The notes: generated by a model not told the origin, from the sequence alone. Numbered from the stretch's first letter, positions 1 to 9,247 are shown. The stretch is 64,000 bases of DNA from RGIG4140 sp045635565 (GCA_045635565.1 JAZTVX010000021.1:39307-103306); one strand, 5' to 3'. Program-made: numbers and translations.

Positions 1-508
1 CTTGTGTTTGAGGCGTATTTGTAAAAACCGATTGCAACATAAACGATTTTTCCGTTGGTTGAGGTGTTTCCCAATAATCCGGATCTAAAAAGTAATAAAA
101 GACAGCTGGTAAATCATCAAGATGCTTTTTGGCAAATTCCTGCATGACAGGTGCAATAACAGTTGGTTTTTTACCCTTCCATACGATAATTTGAGGGTGT
201 GATTTTATTTTATGCGAAATCAGTGTTTCTTCATGTATAAACGGGAAAAAGTATTGCCGTTTATCATAAGGAATTTTTAACAGATTTTGCAATAAATAGT
301 CATCGTAAAAATATAGGTTTTTATTCTCATCAACGAAATTTTTTGTTTCTTGTAAAAGTGTAATTCCATCATTTAATACACTGTTTTTATTTGAGTTGTT
401 TTGAAGTATTGTGTTTTTACTGAAGTCTTGTGATAAAGCAAGAACAGGAACATTAAACATTAAAACAAACAATATGAAATATGAAAAAGGGGAACTTTTT
501 TTCATCAT
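1..508 (-). CDS. Partial exported protein of unknown function (3' end outside window)
   Basis: This frame is open from an ATG at 508 to the window edge, so about 169 N-terminal residues are seen and the C-terminus is missing. It begins with two Met and two Lys, then a hydrophobic stretch ending near Val-Leu-Ala-Leu-Ser, which reads as a Sec signal peptide. The rest is polar and has no motif I recognise; it contains an FYDDYLLQNLL stretch and a WKGKKPTVIAP stretch. Its ATG overlaps the TAA of the upstream DUF4139 gene (TAATG), so the two are probably translationally coupled. It is the last visible gene of the operon that starts near 5819. A periplasmic or surface role is inferred only from the signal peptide and its neighbours. 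Confidence 0.7.
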   Translation of the reverse strand, partial: MMKKSSPFSYFILFVLMFNVPVLALSQDFSKNTILQNNSNKNSVLNDGITLLQETKNFVDENKNLYFYDDYLLQNLLKIPYDKRQYFFPFIHEETLISHKIKSHPQIIVWKGKKPTVIAPVMQEFAKKHLDDLPAVFYYFLDPDYWETPQPTEKSFMLQSVFTNTPQTQ

Positions 509-1950
509 TATCCTTTTCTGCCTTTCAAACGTGGATTGGTTATTTGAATTTGATATGTCAAAATTGTTTCTCCATTTGCCGGTATTGAAATAACCCATTT
601 AACACGATCAGATGTTTCTTGTGTATGAGGGTAATTTTCCTGTGTTATTTTCCAGTTGTTCGAAAAGTTTTCAAAGATAATAACTTCTTTAAGATTGTCA
701 GAACCGTTTTTAATCGTTATTTCATAAGTTGATATCGTTGTATCTATACCGATTTTTTCATGTGATGTACGTTTTGCATTGGCAAAAAGATCGAATGCTT
801 CACCCATTCTCAAACGAACCTTGGCAAGATTAGGTGTATGAACAATTCTGTTTTCTCCTAGAAAGATACTTTTATCGTTACTAGATTTTTTATAAAGGCG
901 AATAACACCTTTGGGTAAAGGTATGCCTAGGCCATTTTCTTTCGTATTAGAAAATTGATACACAATCGTTGGCTTGATATTTTCTGCCTCTGTTTGGTAT
1001 GGACGTAGGGAATTGTCAAAAATATATTCTTTTTTCAGTGTGGCTTCTTTAATACTCATTAAGGAAACCTGTTTTGTTTGTTGGGATAAAATTGATGTTT
1101 TAAACGGTAATGAGTAAACATAAAAATCAGAAACTTCTTCAATTGTTCCAGCTAAACTATCCTCGGCTACTTCTGATTTAAAGCTATTAGCAGTATACGC
1201 CACCATGCGTGGGGAACGAATTGACTGACGAACGATGTTTATATCTCCGGCAACTAATTGAATAGATGCATTATCAAAAGTTGTTCCTGATTGATTGGCA
1301 AGGGTAATGAAACCATTTAAATTCATTTTGTCTTCGGTATCATTGATTTCGGCAACATAGTTTGCCTGCCATGACAAACCTCTTGTTAAATATGTTAAAT
1401 CAATACTTTGATTTCCAGTTTTAACAGATTGTAAATTCATGGATAATGATGGTTTTGAAATTAATCCTTTTGGCATCGCTTTAAGCAAAACATTACCCGC
1501 AAAATGAGTGTAAATTTCTCCGTTTGCTTCTACAATCGGTTGTTCGTTAAAAGCAATTAAACGTCCTTCTTTTTGAATTGGTTCACCTGTTTGAGGGTGA
1601 ATTGTTTGTAAAATCACATCTTGTCCGACGGATTTTTGTAATAAGGATTGCGAGGTAATTAAATCATAGTTAAAATTTTGTTCAATAACGGTTAATCCAT
1701 TACCTTTTAACAAAGCACTTTCCGGAATAATTTGAGCCGAAATATTTTCATAAGAAATTTGATTGAAGCCTTCTTTTAAAGATGTTTCACGCACATCGTT
1801 TATCAATGCTACATTTTCATTATAAATCGTTATATTTAAGTCTTTTTGTTGTGATGTTGGAATGATATTTGTTGGTGAAGCCATAACCTGTGTACAATAA
1901 AATAATACTCCTAAACAGCATCCGATGCTTAATTTTTTATTTTTTTGCAT
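508..1950 (-). CDS. DUF4139-type exported protein
   Basis: This is a 480-residue protein with an N-terminal signal peptide (KKLSIGCCLGVLFYCTQVMA). The body starts with a short beta-rich region (YNENVALINDVRET) and continues with the pattern of DUF4139 proteins, including LTYLTRGLSWQANYVAEI, where a Trp-x-x-x-Tyr core is typical. The C-terminal part is beta-sandwich-like and ends with a statement-like TYQIQITNPRLKG. The biochemical role of the family in bacteria is not established. The gene overlaps the upstream DUF2207 gene by one base (stop and start share position 1950) and its own stop overlaps the next ATG, so it is part of a compact operon. The family name rests on overall pattern recognition, not a search. 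Confidence 0.7.
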   Translation of the reverse strand: MQKNKKLSIGCCLGVLFYCTQVMASPTNIIPTSQQKDLNITIYNENVALINDVRETSLKEGFNQISYENISAQIIPESALLKGNGLTVIEQNFNYDLITSQSLLQKSVGQDVILQTIHPQTGEPIQKEGRLIAFNEQPIVEANGEIYTHFAGNVLLKAMPKGLISKPSLSMNLQSVKTGNQSIDLTYLTRGLSWQANYVAEINDTEDKMNLNGFITLANQSGTTFDNASIQLVAGDINIVRQSIRSPRMVAYTANSFKSEVAEDSLAGTIEEVSDFYVYSLPFKTSILSQQTKQVSLMSIKEATLKKEYIFDNSLRPYQTEAENIKPTIVYQFSNTKENGLGIPLPKGVIRLYKKSSNDKSIFLGENRIVHTPNLAKVRLRMGEAFDLFANAKRTSHEKIGIDTTISTYEITIKNGSDNLKEVIIFENFSNNWKITQENYPHTQETSDRVKWVISIPANGETILTYQIQITNPRLKGRKG

Positions 1951-3575
1951 TAGTATTCCCCCTTTTGTTGTGTTTCTGCGATTAATTGTTTTGTTATATT
2001 GCGATTATTTTGTTGTGCTAGATCTAGCCATTTTGCATCCAAATCAATGGCTGCCATATATAAATAATGACGCATGAACAGATTGAAAACAGCCTGTTCC
2101 GTTAAACCATAGAAAATATTTTGATTTAACATTGTTTTTTTATAATGTTGAATATATCTTTGGTGTTCATGTTGTCCGATAATGTAATAGAATAATGAGA
2201 CAATGACAAACATCATACAACATAAGATGACTATTATTACCCATGAGGGGGTAATATCTTTCTTAAACGACAGGTAAACGCCTCCACAGATAATAACAAG
2301 ACCTGTCAGCCAATATTTTGCCGATATTTTGATGTAAATGATAACGTTAAGTAATGTGCGTCCCCATTTACTTTGAGCATATCTAAATAAAAATTTCTGA
2401 CGACAGGGAATGGGATTCAGTTGATAAAATGATACAAATTGTGGTAAAATGCGACCGTTGTATAAACAATTCAGTTCTAATGGATGTAGTGATTGAATAA
2501 ATTGAACGGTTTTCTTGTTTCCTTTTGTGAAGAATAAATAAATTCCAGACAGAAATAAGTACACGACGATTGAAATAAGAACAAAAATAATCAGAAATGA
2601 GGAGGGATTTTGATTTAATAGTTTTTCCCATGAAAAATCACTTGTACTTTCATTTTGAAAAATATGGTTTATTTTCACGGACGCCAATGCCGGTATCGGA
2701 TTGTTAATGCGATAAATCGTATTACCTGCCGAATCAGTTTGTTCATTATAGGCGTTTTTGATAATGGCTTCATTTCGACCAAAGTACAGACCGTTTGAAA
2801 CAGGAATTACTTTGTTTGGGAAAGAAACGTAAACGGTTAAGCGATTGATGGGAAGGGGCCATTTATATCCTGTAACATCAAAATCAAGGTATCCCTTTTG
2901 TTTATCGAATAAAACAGCGTTTTTGATTAGATATTTTAGGTAAAAGGAATGATATCCTGCCGGTAAGTACTCTGTATTTTTGATTTCAATTTCATCATCT
3001 GCGACGGAAATAACCGGTGTGAAATTTTGACCGTCAATTCGGGCTTTTAACAATTGAAAATAATCATTTTTATTGTTTTCCAATCGTTCGAACGATAAAT
3101 TTCGCGTAAATAAACTATTTTGCGGATTAACTGTGTATATAAATTCTTCAACGCTGATGGTTGTTTCATCAATCAGTCGAATGATGGAAATAAAATCACT
3201 GGTGTGTGGAACATACAAAACGGCACCTGCTTCACCAAACGGTGGTTGATAATTGATTTCGGGTGTGTTTTGTATCGGTGCTGCAAATTTCTGTGGTTGA
3301 GAATTAGCATTTCTGTTTTGGAAAAATTTATCATCTGTAATTTGCGTTGTTCCAAATAATCGTTTTTTCTCTTCATCCATCCAGCCTGACATTTTTTCCG
3401 GTTTAGGCATACCTACCGTTGGTTCTATTTTCACAAATGGTGTTCCCGTATAGATACCGGAACTGGGCTTGTTGCGATTGGATATGTCAAGCAAGTTTTC
3501 TGTGCTGACGGGTATTTTCGAAAATGCTGTATTAAAACAACAAAGGATTAAGAGAAAGAAAACTATTTTTTTCAT
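1950..3575 (-). CDS. DUF2207-type membrane protein
   Basis: This 541-residue protein has a signal peptide (FFLLILCCFNTAFS), a large periplasmic N-terminal region, then hydrophobic segments near residues 325-350, 415-437 and 442-465. The periplasmic part includes IIRLIDETTISVEEFIYT and TGYKWPLPINRLTVYVSFP, which fit the DUF2207 (YciQ-like) family, where a beta-sandwich domain precedes a membrane region. A cytoplasmic helical tail follows. Its ATG overlaps the nth stop by four bases (ATGA at 3572-3575). DUF2207 next to DUF4139 and another exported protein suggests one envelope-associated unit, but no function can be assigned. Confidence 0.7.
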   Translation of the reverse strand: MKKIVFFLLILCCFNTAFSKIPVSTENLLDISNRNKPSSGIYTGTPFVKIEPTVGMPKPEKMSGWMDEEKKRLFGTTQITDDKFFQNRNANSQPQKFAAPIQNTPEINYQPPFGEAGAVLYVPHTSDFISIIRLIDETTISVEEFIYTVNPQNSLFTRNLSFERLENNKNDYFQLLKARIDGQNFTPVISVADDEIEIKNTEYLPAGYHSFYLKYLIKNAVLFDKQKGYLDFDVTGYKWPLPINRLTVYVSFPNKVIPVSNGLYFGRNEAIIKNAYNEQTDSAGNTIYRINNPIPALASVKINHIFQNESTSDFSWEKLLNQNPSSFLIIFVLISIVVYLFLSGIYLFFTKGNKKTVQFIQSLHPLELNCLYNGRILPQFVSFYQLNPIPCRQKFLFRYAQSKWGRTLLNVIIYIKISAKYWLTGLVIICGGVYLSFKKDITPSWVIIVILCCMMFVIVSLFYYIIGQHEHQRYIQHYKKTMLNQNIFYGLTEQAVFNLFMRHYLYMAAIDLDAKWLDLAQQNNRNITKQLIAETQQKGEY

Positions 3576-4243
3576 TTAGTGTCTGCCTTATTCGAAGTGG
3601 ATAATTCTTTCTTTTCATCTGACACACAAACCTGATAAAGGGGACATTGCTCACATAATGGTCGTCGGGCAGTACAAATATAACGTCCGTGCAACACCAA
3701 AGCCAACCCCACATCTGATTTATAATTTTCAGGAACCAACTGATTCAATTTCTTTTCAATTTCTTCCGGTGTTTTTCCCGTGCATATTTTTAAGCGGTGA
3801 CATAAGCGAAAAACATGTGTATCCACCCCGATGGAAGGAGCATGGAAGGCGATGTTTAAAAAAACATTGGCTGTTTTACGTCCAACACCGGGCAATGTTA
3901 TTAATGTATCGAAATCTGACGGAACAATCCCAGCATATTGATTAACAATAATATCAGCTAAACGTATGATGGATTTTGATTTGTTGTTAAAATAGTTGAC
4001 TGTTTTTAAATACGTTTTTAAGTTTTCTTCGCCAAGATTTAAAATGGTTTGAGGTGTATCAGCCACTTGAAACAAAACATCGGTTACCTTGTTGACGTTT
4101 TTATCTGTCGTTTGAGCCGATAAAATGATAGCTACAAGTAAAGAAAAATGATTTGTCCAGTTAAGTTCACATCTGGGATTAGGATAAGCCTTTTCCAGTG
4201 TCTGAAAAAAGATATTTCTTTGTTTTTTTGCCATTAAACTCAT
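3572..4243 (-). CDS. nth: Endonuclease III
   Basis: DNA N-glycosylase/AP lyase of base excision repair, acting on oxidised pyrimidines. The helix-hairpin-helix LPGVGRKTANVFLN carries the catalytic Lys, and the catalytic Asp lies in GVDTHVFRL. The C-terminal iron-sulfur loop keeps the C-x6-C-x2-C-x5-C spacing (CTARRPLCEQCPLYQVC). The first in-frame codon is TTG at 4249; I choose the ATG at 4243, because AAAGGA lies six bases upstream of it. About 223 residues, the usual size. It is followed with a four-base overlap by the DUF2207 gene and preceded by ispA ten bases upstream, so it is co-transcribed with both. Confidence 0.95.
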   Translation of the reverse strand: MSLMAKKQRNIFFQTLEKAYPNPRCELNWTNHFSLLVAIILSAQTTDKNVNKVTDVLFQVADTPQTILNLGEENLKTYLKTVNYFNNKSKSIIRLADIIVNQYAGIVPSDFDTLITLPGVGRKTANVFLNIAFHAPSIGVDTHVFRLCHRLKICTGKTPEEIEKKLNQLVPENYKSDVGLALVLHGRYICTARRPLCEQCPLYQVCVSDEKKELSTSNKADTK

Positions 4244-4253
4244 GAACAATCCT

Positions 4254-5141
4254 TTACTTATTGCGTTGTTTTATCATATAAGCCACTTCTTTTAAAATAT
4301 TGCCTTCTTTTCCGAAGATGTCAACACATTGTGCGGCTTGTTGTGCGTGATAATGTGCCAGTTCCTGTACCCGTTCAATGCCGTACAATGTTATAAATGT
4401 TGTTTTGTGGGCATTTGCATCTTTGTGCAGTGTTTTTCCAACAATTTTATCATCTCCTAACGCATCAAGTAAATCATCCGTTATTTGAAATAATAAACCA
4501 ATATGAGAAGCATATTTTTTTAAAGAAGATAATATTTCGTCAGAACAATGAGATAAAATACAAGGGGATATACACGCATATTCAAGTAATGCCCCCGTTT
4601 TTAATATTTGCATTTGGCGAATTTGATTTTCGGATAATGTTATTGTTTCGCCCAAAATATCAATCATTTGACCGCCAATCATGCCTTGTGAACCAGCACA
4701 TTTAGCCAGCATATGTACCAATTGACATTTTTTATCAGGTGATACAATCCAATCCGGATTGGTTAATAATTCAAAGGCTTTTGTTAATAAGGCATCTCCC
4801 GCCAAAATAGCCGTTGCTTCATCAAATTGAATATGTGTTGTCGGTTTGCCTCGTCGTAACACATCATTGTCCATAGCCGGTAAATCATCGTGAATCAAAG
4901 AATATGTATGTACCATTTCCAATGAGCAGGCAACTGTCCACAAATCTGTTTCGGAACATCCCAGTATATTACCGATTGTCAGAACAAAAAACGGGCGTAA
5001 AGCTTTTCCCGTGCTGATAGAAGAATATTGCATGGCTTCGACAACACGTCGTGTCAAATCATTCGGTAAAGGCAAAACACTTTCAAGTTTGTCATTTAAT
5101 ACCCTGCGAATAACCGTAAAATCATTTGTTAAGTTGTTCAT
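4254..5141 (-). CDS. ispA: Farnesyl/geranylgeranyl diphosphate synthase (polyprenyl synthetase)
   Basis: Class I trans-prenyltransferase condensing IPP with allylic diphosphates, supplying undecaprenyl and quinone side-chain precursors. The first Asp-rich motif is HDDLPAMDND and the second is DDLLDALGD; the GKALRPFF substrate loop is also present. The open frame extends to 5207, but the ATG at 5141 gives the normal N-terminus (MNNLTNDF) and about 295 residues. This start lies inside the last codons of xseB (20-base overlap), as in many proteobacteria where xseB, ispA and dxs are linked. No dxs follows here; nth does. Confidence 0.93.
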   Translation of the reverse strand: MNNLTNDFTVIRRVLNDKLESVLPLPNDLTRRVVEAMQYSSISTGKALRPFFVLTIGNILGCSETDLWTVACSLEMVHTYSLIHDDLPAMDNDVLRRGKPTTHIQFDEATAILAGDALLTKAFELLTNPDWIVSPDKKCQLVHMLAKCAGSQGMIGGQMIDILGETITLSENQIRQMQILKTGALLEYACISPCILSHCSDEILSSLKKYASHIGLLFQITDDLLDALGDDKIVGKTLHKDANAHKTTFITLYGIERVQELAHYHAQQAAQCVDIFGKEGNILKEVAYMIKQRNK

Positions 5142-5370
5142 CAAAATCTTCCGTTCCGACTGGTGTATTGCCGTCAATAACCAACAAATCGATTTTTGAT
5201 TTGGCATTTTTTAATTTTTCCGTGCACAAATTACGCATTTTGACACCTCGTTCGTATGCTTGTACGGCTTCCTCCAATTTAATACGACCACTTTCCAACA
5301 AGCGAACGACATTTTCCAATTCAATCATGGCTTCTTCAAAAGATAAATCTTCAATCGGTTTATTATTCAT
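5122..5370 (-). CDS. xseB: Exodeoxyribonuclease VII small subunit
   Basis: 82-residue protein with the typical XseB signature: FEEAMIELENVVRLLESG followed by LEEAVQAYERGVKMRNLCTEKL, a helical hairpin that binds the large subunit XseA. XseA is not in the window. The C-terminal extension (DGNTPVGTEDFDEQLNK) is acidic and poorly conserved in the family. Its 3' end overlaps the ispA start. Start ATG at 5370 has AAGGAATAACCT upstream as ribosome site. Confidence 0.92.
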   Translation of the reverse strand: MNNKPIEDLSFEEAMIELENVVRLLESGRIKLEEAVQAYERGVKMRNLCTEKLKNAKSKIDLLVIDGNTPVGTEDFDEQLNK

Positions 5371-5387
5371 AGGTTATTCCTTAATTT

Positions 5388-5819
5388 TTAATGACCGCAG
5401 GTGCATTTATGGGTGTGATGATGACATTCATCTTGTTCGCAATCATCTGTTTTTGTCGTATGACAACAGCATTCATCTGACATGCAAGATGATTTTTTGG
5501 TTTTAGTTGAACATCTTTTGTTTTTTTGATGTTCTTCAAAGGCTTTACGGGATGCGTGCGAATCAATCAGTTCTTTTTCACGCAAAGCAATTTTGTTAAT
5601 TAAATCCCAAACCGTTTCTCGTGTTGAAAAAGCATCTTGAATTGTATTGATATCTGTTTGTGTTTCTTCAATCTGATTCAATAACTGCATCAATTCTTCC
5701 TGTAAATCGAATGCGTTATTTGAAATAATCTGCATTTCTTCCAATAGGATTTTCGGATTTTGTGAGGTTTCTAATAATTTATTCAGATGATTTATTTTTT
5801 TTTCAATTTCTGCTTTCAT
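5388..5819 (-). CDS. Small coiled-coil protein with Cys/His-rich C-terminus
   Basis: 143 residues of unknown family. Residues 1-100 are charged and helical with heptad-like Leu/Ile spacing (INHLNKLLETSQNP, LQEELMQLLNQIEETQ), suggesting a coiled coil. From about residue 104 the chain becomes Cys/His dense: CSTKTKKSSCMSDECCCH, then DDCEQDECHHHTHKCTCGH to the end. That composition suggests metal binding (Zn, Ni, Cu or Co), perhaps storage or chaperoning; this is inference. It is the first gene of the xseB-ispA-nth operon, 17 bases upstream of xseB, with AAAGGGAAACAAC before the ATG. No transmembrane or signal segment is visible. Confidence 0.75.
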   Translation of the reverse strand: MKAEIEKKINHLNKLLETSQNPKILLEEMQIISNNAFDLQEELMQLLNQIEETQTDINTIQDAFSTRETVWDLINKIALREKELIDSHASRKAFEEHQKNKRCSTKTKKSSCMSDECCCHTTKTDDCEQDECHHHTHKCTCGH

Positions 5820-5901
5820 GTTGTTTCCCTTTCATTTTTAATTACTCTAAACAATCTCATTCCTAAATACAAGTTTTTTATTCTAAAAAAATCAAAAAAA
5901 T

Positions 5902-5930
5902 TTGACTTTGATAATAACGAACGTTAAAAT
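5902..5930 (+). promoter_or_regulatory. Promoter of the efflux operon with overlapping inverted repeat
   Basis: TTGACT (5902-5907), a 17-base spacer and TAAAAT (5925-5930) form a good sigma-70-type promoter about 70 bases before the tolC-like start. A perfect short inverted repeat TAACG-AA-CGTTA (5915-5926) covers the spacer end and the first bases of the -10, where a repressor would block polymerase. Operator function is inferred. Confidence 0.5.
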
Positions 5931-6000
5931 ACGTCCATTAAAATAAAAAATGAACAAAGAATGATAAAATGACGTTTATTCAGTAGAGGAGTTTTGAAAT

Positions 6001-7365
6001 ATGCAATTAACGCTTAAATCTGTTTTGTTATTAACATTGACTTCCGTTGCTTTGCTGAGAAGTTATTCCGCCTTGTCATCAACGGATATTTTTTCTGTTT
6101 ATCAGGCCAAAGCCCCACAAGGTTGTGTTGATAAAGATATCGGCAAGGGAAAAATCGGTTTGGCAGAGTTGATTGAAATCGGATTATGCAACAATCCTTC
6201 GCTTAATCGGGGATATATGCAGGTTAAGGTTTCTGAGTCAAGTTTAGGTAAATCAAAATCTGAATATTTGCCTCAAATTTCAGGAACGGCAGGTATATCA
6301 GATACATTTTCGAAAAATGAAAATTTGGGAACATCTAAATCTGATCCGTACAACGGTAATATAGCCTTATCATGGCTTTTATATGATTTTGGTGGAAGGA
6401 GTGCTCGTATTGAGCGTGAAAGGGCATATCTTAATCAAACACAATTTACGTATAATGCGTTATTGCATGATACCATTTTGGCAATCAACAATGCGTATTT
6501 AGATTTATTAAGTAGTCAAGAAGTGTTAAAAAGTGCTAAAACCAGTCGTGGAAGTTATCAAAAATCATTTGAGGAGTCGTCTCGTCGGTATGAATTAGGA
6601 TTGGTTTCATTAAGTGACAAGTTGCAGGCAAAAACAAGTTATGAACAATCAAAATTAGAAGTTGTAACAGCTGAAAATACTGTTAAGCAAAATCAAGGTA
6701 ATTTGGCTATTTTGCTTAATTTATCACCTGATACGACCTTTAATTTAAAAAGTCCATCCAAAAACGATGATATTACACGTTTGGCAACAGGTACTCAAAC
6801 CGTTCAGGATTTAATGAACTTGGCTATTGAATTACGACCGGAAATTAAAAGTTCACAAAGTGTTGTAAAAGCAGCAAAAGAAAACATTGATGTTGCGAAG
6901 TCATTGAATATGCCTACTATCTCGGCAACTGGTCGGTTGACATTTAACGATGATTGGAAATATCATAATCCGTATGAATATGGTTCATCTGCAGGTTTTA
7001 ATGTATCTGTCCCTTTATTTACGGGATTTTCAAACACATATAATATTTATCAGGCAAAGTACGGATATCATCAGTCAAAATACGGTTTAATCGAAACGCA
7101 AGATATGGTTAAAAATGAAGTATGGGCTTCATTCCAGAATTACAATACGGCTGTAACGGCTTATGATATCAGTCAAAAAGTGTTGGAAAGTGCCGAAGAA
7201 GCCGAACGTGTGGCTTTTGCCATGTATCAGGTCGGAAAAGGTGATATTTTGACACTTTTAACAGCCAGTTCTAATTTAGCATCGGCACGGAAAGAAGTTA
7301 TTGTTGCTTTTTATGCTGTTCTTAAAAGTAAATCAAATCTTTATCGTGCAATTGGGAGATTTTAA
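6001..7365 (+). CDS. TolC-family outer membrane efflux channel
   Basis: 454 residues: signal peptide (LLLTLTSVALLRSYSALS), then two repeated OEP domains. GLAELIEIGLCNNPSL and the later QDLMNLAIELRPEIKSSQS are the paired entry helices; ALSWLLYDFGGRSARIERE and NVSVPLFTGFSNTYNIYQAK are the matching conserved strands. It forms the trimeric outer membrane duct that a MacA-like adaptor docks to. Two bases separate its stop from the adaptor ATG, so the operon encodes a complete tripartite pump. The ribosome site is GTAGAGGAG, about 10 bases from the ATG. Length is normal. Confidence 0.92.
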   Translation: MQLTLKSVLLLTLTSVALLRSYSALSSTDIFSVYQAKAPQGCVDKDIGKGKIGLAELIEIGLCNNPSLNRGYMQVKVSESSLGKSKSEYLPQISGTAGISDTFSKNENLGTSKSDPYNGNIALSWLLYDFGGRSARIERERAYLNQTQFTYNALLHDTILAINNAYLDLLSSQEVLKSAKTSRGSYQKSFEESSRRYELGLVSLSDKLQAKTSYEQSKLEVVTAENTVKQNQGNLAILLNLSPDTTFNLKSPSKNDDITRLATGTQTVQDLMNLAIELRPEIKSSQSVVKAAKENIDVAKSLNMPTISATGRLTFNDDWKYHNPYEYGSSAGFNVSVPLFTGFSNTYNIYQAKYGYHQSKYGLIETQDMVKNEVWASFQNYNTAVTAYDISQKVLESAEEAERVAFAMYQVGKGDILTLLTASSNLASARKEVIVAFYAVLKSKSNLYRAIGRF

Positions 7366-7367
7366 TT

Positions 7368-8537
7368 ATGGATAATACAACCCAAACATCATTTGTAAAA
7401 CACGGTTTTACGACAGTATGGCAAAAAAAATGGTTGCGATACGGTGTGTTAATTATTTGTATTGGTGGAATGTTGTTGTTTTTTATGAACAAGGGTCATT
7501 CTTTAACAGTTAAAAATTTTGACATTGTATCCGTTGAACGGGGTAATATTGTTGAGACGGTTACGGCAACAGGTAAAATACAGCCGATAAACACAGTTAG
7601 TGTCGGCACTCAAATTTCAGGTATTGTTGAAACGGTTTTGGTTGATTATAATGATGAAGTTGAAAAAGGCCAGTTGCTGGCTCAACTGGATACGGCATTA
7701 TTAACGGAAAATAAAAATGATGCCAAAGCCCGTTTGGATTTAGCATTGGCAAAGCAAAAAATTGCCCAACTCAATTATAATCGATATCAAAAACTACATA
7801 ATGATAAACTGATTGCCAAGGCTACATTTGAAGAAACTGAAATCGCTTTAGCAGGGGCTGATGCTGATGTATTAACAGCAACGGCAGATGTTAATAAGGC
7901 AGATAGAAACTATGGGTATGCACAAATTACCTCACCTGTATCGGGAACAGTCATTTCAAAAGAAGTAGAACAAGGACAAACGGTTGCTGCCAGTTATCAA
8001 ACACCAACTTTATTTTTAATTGCCGAAGATTTATCAAAAATGCAAATTGAAGCCAATATTGCCGAAGCCGATATCGGTTCTATTGTGAAAGGAATGTCGG
8101 CTACTTTTACGGTTGATGCTTATCCGAACGATACATTTAATGGGGTGGTAAAACAAATTCGATTGTCACCGACAGAAGAATCAAACGTTGTGATGTACAC
8201 GGTTGTTATTGATGTAGATAATTCTTCCCGTAAACTTCTTCCCGGTATGACAGCATTTGTACATATTGTTGTTCGTGAAGCACATGATGTACTACGCATT
8301 CCGACAAGTGCTTTACAATTCAAACCTTCAACTCTTTTGAAACAGTACGTTGAAAAAAGGAAAGTCAATTTGAAAGCCACTGAAAGCATGGTTTACCAGT
8401 TTAAAAATGGTAAGTTGATACCGGTTGTGTTTGAACGAGGTATATCTGATGTTTCTTTTATTGAGGTTAAGTCCGGCTTAAAAGAAGGAGAGGGTGTTAT
8501 TACTGAATTTCTTCAACGAATGGGTCGTCGCTCATGA
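7368..8537 (+). CDS. macA: Periplasmic adaptor of a MacAB-type efflux pump
   Basis: 389-residue HlyD/RND-adaptor-family protein. One membrane anchor is near residues 24-44 (LRYGVLIICIGGMLLFF). The lipoyl halves are TGKIQPINTVSVGTQISGIVE and ITSPVSGTVISKEVEQGQTV, separated by a helical hairpin (about residues 105-170), followed by beta-barrel and membrane-proximal domains (FTVDAYPNDTFNGVVKQIRL). It links the MacB permease to the TolC-like channel. Its stop overlaps the start of the ATP-binding subunit (ATGA, 8534-8537). The symbol is by family and context; the substrate is unknown. Confidence 0.88.
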   Translation: MDNTTQTSFVKHGFTTVWQKKWLRYGVLIICIGGMLLFFMNKGHSLTVKNFDIVSVERGNIVETVTATGKIQPINTVSVGTQISGIVETVLVDYNDEVEKGQLLAQLDTALLTENKNDAKARLDLALAKQKIAQLNYNRYQKLHNDKLIAKATFEETEIALAGADADVLTATADVNKADRNYGYAQITSPVSGTVISKEVEQGQTVAASYQTPTLFLIAEDLSKMQIEANIAEADIGSIVKGMSATFTVDAYPNDTFNGVVKQIRLSPTEESNVVMYTVVIDVDNSSRKLLPGMTAFVHIVVREAHDVLRIPTSALQFKPSTLLKQYVEKRKVNLKATESMVYQFKNGKLIPVVFERGISDVSFIEVKSGLKEGEGVITEFLQRMGRRS

Positions 8538-9247
8538 ATGATAAAGTAATTGTTGTCCAAGATTTGTGTAAAACATATTACATGAGCGGAGGATTGTCTC
8601 AATCTGTTTTGAAATGTATTTCATTTGAAATTACCACTGGTGAGTTTGTTGCCATTATGGGACATTCCGGTTCGGGCAAATCAACATTGATGAATATTTT
8701 AGGTTGTTTGGACCGACCGACGGATGGTACCTATTTGTTAGATGGTGAAGATGTTTCATCTCGCACAGATGAAGAATTAGCACGTATCAGAGGACAAAAG
8801 ATTGGTTTTGTGTTTCAAAACTTTAATTTAATGATGAAACGAACATTAGCCGATAATGTTTCGCTTCCGTTGATTTATCAGGGATTTAAAGAAAAAGAAC
8901 GTTATGAGAAAGCCAAAGAAATGCTTTCTGCCGTCGGCTTGGTTGGGTATGAGGATCGTTTGCCATCACAGATTTCAGGTGGTATGCAGCAGCGTGTTGC
9001 CATTGCTCGGGCTCTTATCAATCATCCGGCTATTATTTTTGCCGATGAACCGACGGGTAATTTGGATACACAAACATCAGATGAAATTATGCGTTTGTTT
9101 TCAGAACTTAATCAAAAAGGCATTACCATTGTTCTGGTAACTCATGAAGAAGATGTTGCCAACTATGCTCATCGTATGATTAAAATAACAGACGGAAAAA
9201 AAGAATATGATGGCCTTCGTTCAGATTATTTAAAGGAAGCAAAATGA
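8534..9247 (+). CDS. macB: MacB-type ABC transporter ATP-binding subunit
   Basis: 237-residue ATPase with Walker A GHSGSGKST (about residue 43), Q-loop FVFQNFNLM, signature SGGMQQRVAIARAL, Walker B IIFADEPTGNLD and switch His in LVTHEEDV. It belongs to the LolD/MacB/FtsE class. In Escherichia coli MacB carries ATPase and permease in one chain; here they are separate genes overlapping by four bases (9244-9247), a common split form. It powers the mechanotransmission cycle that drives substrates through the MacA/TolC conduit. Confidence 0.9.
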   Translation: MNDKVIVVQDLCKTYYMSGGLSQSVLKCISFEITTGEFVAIMGHSGSGKSTLMNILGCLDRPTDGTYLLDGEDVSSRTDEELARIRGQKIGFVFQNFNLMMKRTLADNVSLPLIYQGFKEKERYEKAKEMLSAVGLVGYEDRLPSQISGGMQQRVAIARALINHPAIIFADEPTGNLDTQTSDEIMRLFSELNQKGITIVLVTHEEDVANYAHRMIKITDGKKEYDGLRSDYLKEAK

